From: Thysanoteuthis rhombus
Taxonomy: Eukaryota; Mollusca; Cephalopoda; Oegopsida; Thysanoteuthidae
Assembly: GCA_963457665.1 (NCBI GenBank)
Contig: OY735211.1
Span: 65,656,985 to 65,720,984 of the forward strand
DNA: 64,000 nt
Direction of reading: 5' to 3'
Shown piece after piece: positions 63,503 to 64,000 of the stretch; within the stretch, counting starts at the first letter, position 1, and each line of letters starts with the position of its first letter. Under the pieces are notes generated by a model. It worked only from the letters and a program-made list of their open reading frames with translations, ran no database searches and had not been told where the DNA came from. The position numbers were made by a program, and so were the translations under genes.

Positions 63503-63823
63503 TTAGAGGTATAAGAACATGAGTCTACCACCAGGAGCTTTGCTTTGTGAGCAAAAAATGATACCTCATCAGCTGGGGGCATCCTGTTGTGTGAGAGAAA
63601 GCTAGCCAGTGATGAAGTCTATGGTTTAGCAGTGGGCCTGGGAGATGACAGAAGATATCAGGGTAGGAAGGAAGTGATGTGGTGTTAGATTGTGTTGGTA
63701 TGTTAGGGATTGTGTAAATGGAGGGTTGATGAGATTAAGGAACTTCCATAGGAATAGAGCACCCTAGTGGATGGGGAATTCAAGAAGCTAGATAAATATA
63801 TCGCTTAAATTCAGCCTTACTGA
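63334..63823. other. No gene seen; GT microsatellite (right copy)
   Basis: Equivalent of 4274-4764, with a (GT)n run at about 63465-63498. No gene recognised. Confidence 0.7.
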
Positions 63824-63990
63824 CCGTCCAGTTCCTTGCCTGAGCGGTAGTATACCGGCCTCCGGGTCTGAAGCGAAGGCTTGAATCCTGCCTCGTCGTA
63901 CCGGATGGGATAATGTATTTTCTATAGCCACGCTGAAGAGTTGTGATACAACAAAACAGCTGTCTGTGGATGACAATAATTATATACATG
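63824..63990 (+). repeat. tRNA-derived SINE candidate (right copy)
   Basis: A-box-like TGCCTGAGCGG at 63837-63847 and B-box-like GGCTTGAATCC at 63878-63888. It differs by isolated substitutions from the left copy at 4765-4931, including TTCCTTGCC for TTCCGTGCC just before or in the A box. It shares the flanking sequence of the left copy, so it is the same insertion duplicated. Confidence 0.55.
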
Positions 63991-64000
63991 TATATATATA

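Larger units (their letters stand above)
60528..64000 (+). repeat. Flank segment, right copy of the direct duplication
   Basis: Same order and orientation as 1516-4990: microsatellites, AT-rich DNA, degenerate satellite relative, CA/TA and GT runs, SINE. Differences are scattered substitutions, small indels and microsatellite length changes. The window ends within the TA run after the SINE, so it cannot be seen whether the identity continues into the equivalent of 5000 onward. Confidence 0.95.

Overview
This window is non-coding-dominated DNA from an animal genome, probably an invertebrate. The evidence is intron-bearing transglutaminase exons, RTE-type LINEs ending in a TGA-repeat tail, a mariner remnant, tRNA-derived SINE heads, MITE-like elements, long TA/CA/GT microsatellites and a very large satellite array. 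The microsatellite and LINE style would fit a mollusc such as a cephalopod, but nothing seen fixes the phylum. There are no bacterial-style genes or operons.

Layout. Positions 1-1515 are the end of an array of 190-bp satellite monomers. Positions 1516 to about 4990 are an AT-rich flank with microsatellites, a degenerate relative of the satellite (about 2690-4216) and a tRNA-derived SINE (about 4765-4931). Positions 5000-19893 are a mixed interval. It holds two antisense RTE fragments, a purine-rich tract, small DNA-transposon-like elements and two adjacent minus-strand transglutaminase exons (one with an in-frame stop). It continues with a mariner remnant, a plus-strand RTE copy, a second degenerate tandem repeat of about 120 bp, and a 4.7-kb G+C-richer island built from direct and inverted copies of a few modules. 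Positions 19894-60527 are one uninterrupted array of about 214 satellite monomers in head-to-tail order. Positions 60528-64000 repeat the flank of 1516-4990 in the same orientation and order, differing by roughly 1-2% by eye.

The array-to-flank junction is identical at 1515/1516 and 60527/60528. The simplest reading is a direct duplication with a period of about 59 kb, or an assembly or haplotype duplication that mimics one. The satellite falls into two monomer types. They share about 140 bp and differ mainly in one block of about 40 bp, which in one type carries a partial match to the vertebrate CENP-B box. Higher-order repeats of 3, 4, 5, 7, 10 and 11 monomers occur in different sectors. 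Together with the degenerate relatives in the flank, this recalls the layered organisation of primate alpha satellite. This array is the most interesting candidate here; a centromeric role is inference only.

Apart from the two transglutaminase exons I see no host gene. The many open reading frames of about 62 codons in the array are by-products of the repeat.
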